Source of the DNA: Gemmatimonadota bacterium
GTDB taxonomy: Bacteria > Gemmatimonadota > Gemmatimonadetes > Gemmatimonadales > Gemmatimonadaceae
Direction of reading: 5' to 3'
NCBI GenBank assembly: GCA_003222065.1
Contig: QHUV01000372.1
Coordinates: 1 to 7,692, forward strand
DNA length: 7,692 bases
The notes under the pieces were generated by a model. It searched no databases. It saw nothing but the letters and a program-made list of their open reading frames with translations, and was not told the origin of the DNA. Shown in pieces: positions 6,960-7,692 of the stretch. Positions within the stretch are counted from its first letter, which is position 1; each line of letters opens with the position of its first letter. A program made the translations under genes and the position numbers.

Positions 6960-7619
6960 CTACCCCGCCGTAAACGTCTCCGATCGCTGCTCGTAGTGCC
7001 GTCGTTCACCGCCTAACAAGCGCGACAGCAGTGTGCCGATGCCGTTCTTGAGCGCGCTCGCGGGGCTTGTCTTGCCGCGCACAGCAGGTTGAAATTCGCC
7101 GCGCAACCACCGCTGTAGCTCGTCGAGATCACTGACGTCCAGCGTCGTGATATCGAGGAAGACGTTGTAGTAGTACCGACCACCCTGTGCACGCGGGCGA
7201 AGCCCTACGCGATAAGGTCGAGTCAACGGCTCTTCCGCCGACGTCAGCGTCGCGAATCCGCCGAAGTCCTCGAGCTGCTTCCCGGTGCGACGCACCGCGC
7301 GGTATTCCTTCGACGTCGGATCATACTGAACGAGGACTTCCCACTCGCTCGATCCCTCGATGTCGTTGAACAGTCCCTTCTCACGCCATAGCTCCACCTT
7401 GTAATGGAGCTTCGTCGGAAAACCGTTTCGCAACAGCTCGCGCGTCGTCGGGTCGGCCAGCAGATTTTTGCCGACGATGCTCGGTGTCTGTGTTGCCGCG
7501 AGCGTCCCCGCCGGCACGATAATGTCTAGTTGTACCGGAGACTGTGCAGTTGCCGCGGCGCGCGGGACGCCGCTCACCAGGAGAAAGAACCCAACGACAA
7601 CGAAAGATCGCGTCGACAA
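6960..7619 (-). CDS. Exported DUF4390-like protein
   Basis: The product is 219 residues with a clear signal peptide: a short basic start (STR), a hydrophobic core (FVVVGFFLLVSGV) and an AAATA-QS type cleavage region near residues 24-26. The mature protein is predicted to be periplasmic or secreted. It contains LLRNGFPTKLHYKVELWR, WEVLVQYDPTSKEYRAVRR, a sequence giving YRVGLRP, RYYYNVFLDITTLDVSDLDE and a W-L-R-G-E-F helix. This pattern of short strands resembles DUF4390, whose function is unknown, but I give this as a likeness, not a search result. The start is TTG 7619: an in-frame TAA at 7634-7632 excludes anything longer, and no ATG or GTG precedes the signal core. It begins 12 nt after the upstream gene's stop, so the two are probably co-transcribed and may act together at the envelope. 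Confidence 0.7.
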   Translation of the reverse strand: MSTRSFVVVGFFLLVSGVPRAAATAQSPVQLDIIVPAGTLAATQTPSIVGKNLLADPTTRELLRNGFPTKLHYKVELWREKGLFNDIEGSSEWEVLVQYDPTSKEYRAVRRTGKQLEDFGGFATLTSAEEPLTRPYRVGLRPRAQGGRYYYNVFLDITTLDVSDLDELQRWLRGEFQPAVRGKTSPASALKNGIGTLLSRLLGGERRHYEQRSETFTAG

Positions 7620-7631
7620 GATCGAGAAGGG

Positions 7632-7692
7632 TTAGAACCGATGACGCAGTCGGACGAAGAGCCGCAATGGCTCCTCCGATGATGACATCGCT
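7632..7692 (-). CDS. C-terminal end of a probable outer-membrane beta-barrel protein (partial)
   Basis: On the minus strand, reading from 7691 to TAA 7634-7632, the translation ends SSEEPLRLFVRLRHRF. The terminal Phe, with alternating residues at positions -3, -5, -7 and -9 (H, L, V, L), fits the C-terminal strand signature recognised by the outer-membrane assembly machinery. Only about 19 codons are inside the window, so the family (TonB receptor, BamA-like, OmpA-like or another barrel) cannot be named. The stop lies 12 nt before the TTG of the DUF4390-like gene, in the same frame, which supports an operon. Confidence 0.5.
   Translation of the reverse strand, partial: AMSSSEEPLRLFVRLRHRF

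Overview
The window is a GC-rich stretch of ordinary bacterial housekeeping and envelope genes, with few Shine-Dalgarno sites and some GTG or TTG starts. It reads most like a Gram-negative-type environmental bacterium, and the gene content and repeat families fit Gemmatimonadota or an Acidobacteria-like lineage. This placement is inference from family resemblance; there is no rRNA or other decisive marker. No tRNA, rRNA, CRISPR array, insertion sequence or phage gene was seen.

Layout. (1) Bases 1-483, plus strand: the 3' end of a class V PLP-dependent aminotransferase. (2) Bases 474-630: two dispersed intergenic repeats between convergent genes; the first supplies the aminotransferase stop codon. 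(3) Bases 655-1732, minus strand: tyrosyl-tRNA synthetase whose catalytic and S4 domains are both recognisable but lie in different frames, with about 65-70 residues missing between them. (4) Bases 1785-6079, plus strand: a probable operon of a class A penicillin-binding protein (PBP1A type), a PHP-family metal-dependent hydrolase lacking its N-terminal HxH motif, and a TRZ/ATZ-type amidohydrolase. (5) Bases 6080-6325: a non-coding leader with a hairpin and a short tandem repeat. (6) Bases 6326-6943, plus strand: a small HNH endonuclease with a good Shine-Dalgarno site. (7) Bases 6960-7692, minus strand: an exported DUF4390-like protein just downstream of the last codons of a probable outer-membrane beta-barrel protein.

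The most notable result is two independent lesions. tyrS has lost an inter-domain segment and its frame. The PBP1A/PHP boundary has lost the true PBP1A stop and the PHP start, exactly at an 18-bp all-G/C palindrome. Two lesions in about 3 kb, one in a normally essential gene, suggest sequencing or assembly collapse at difficult GC-rich sequence more than biological decay, but the sequence alone cannot decide. I found no convincing new defence, mobile or regulatory system.
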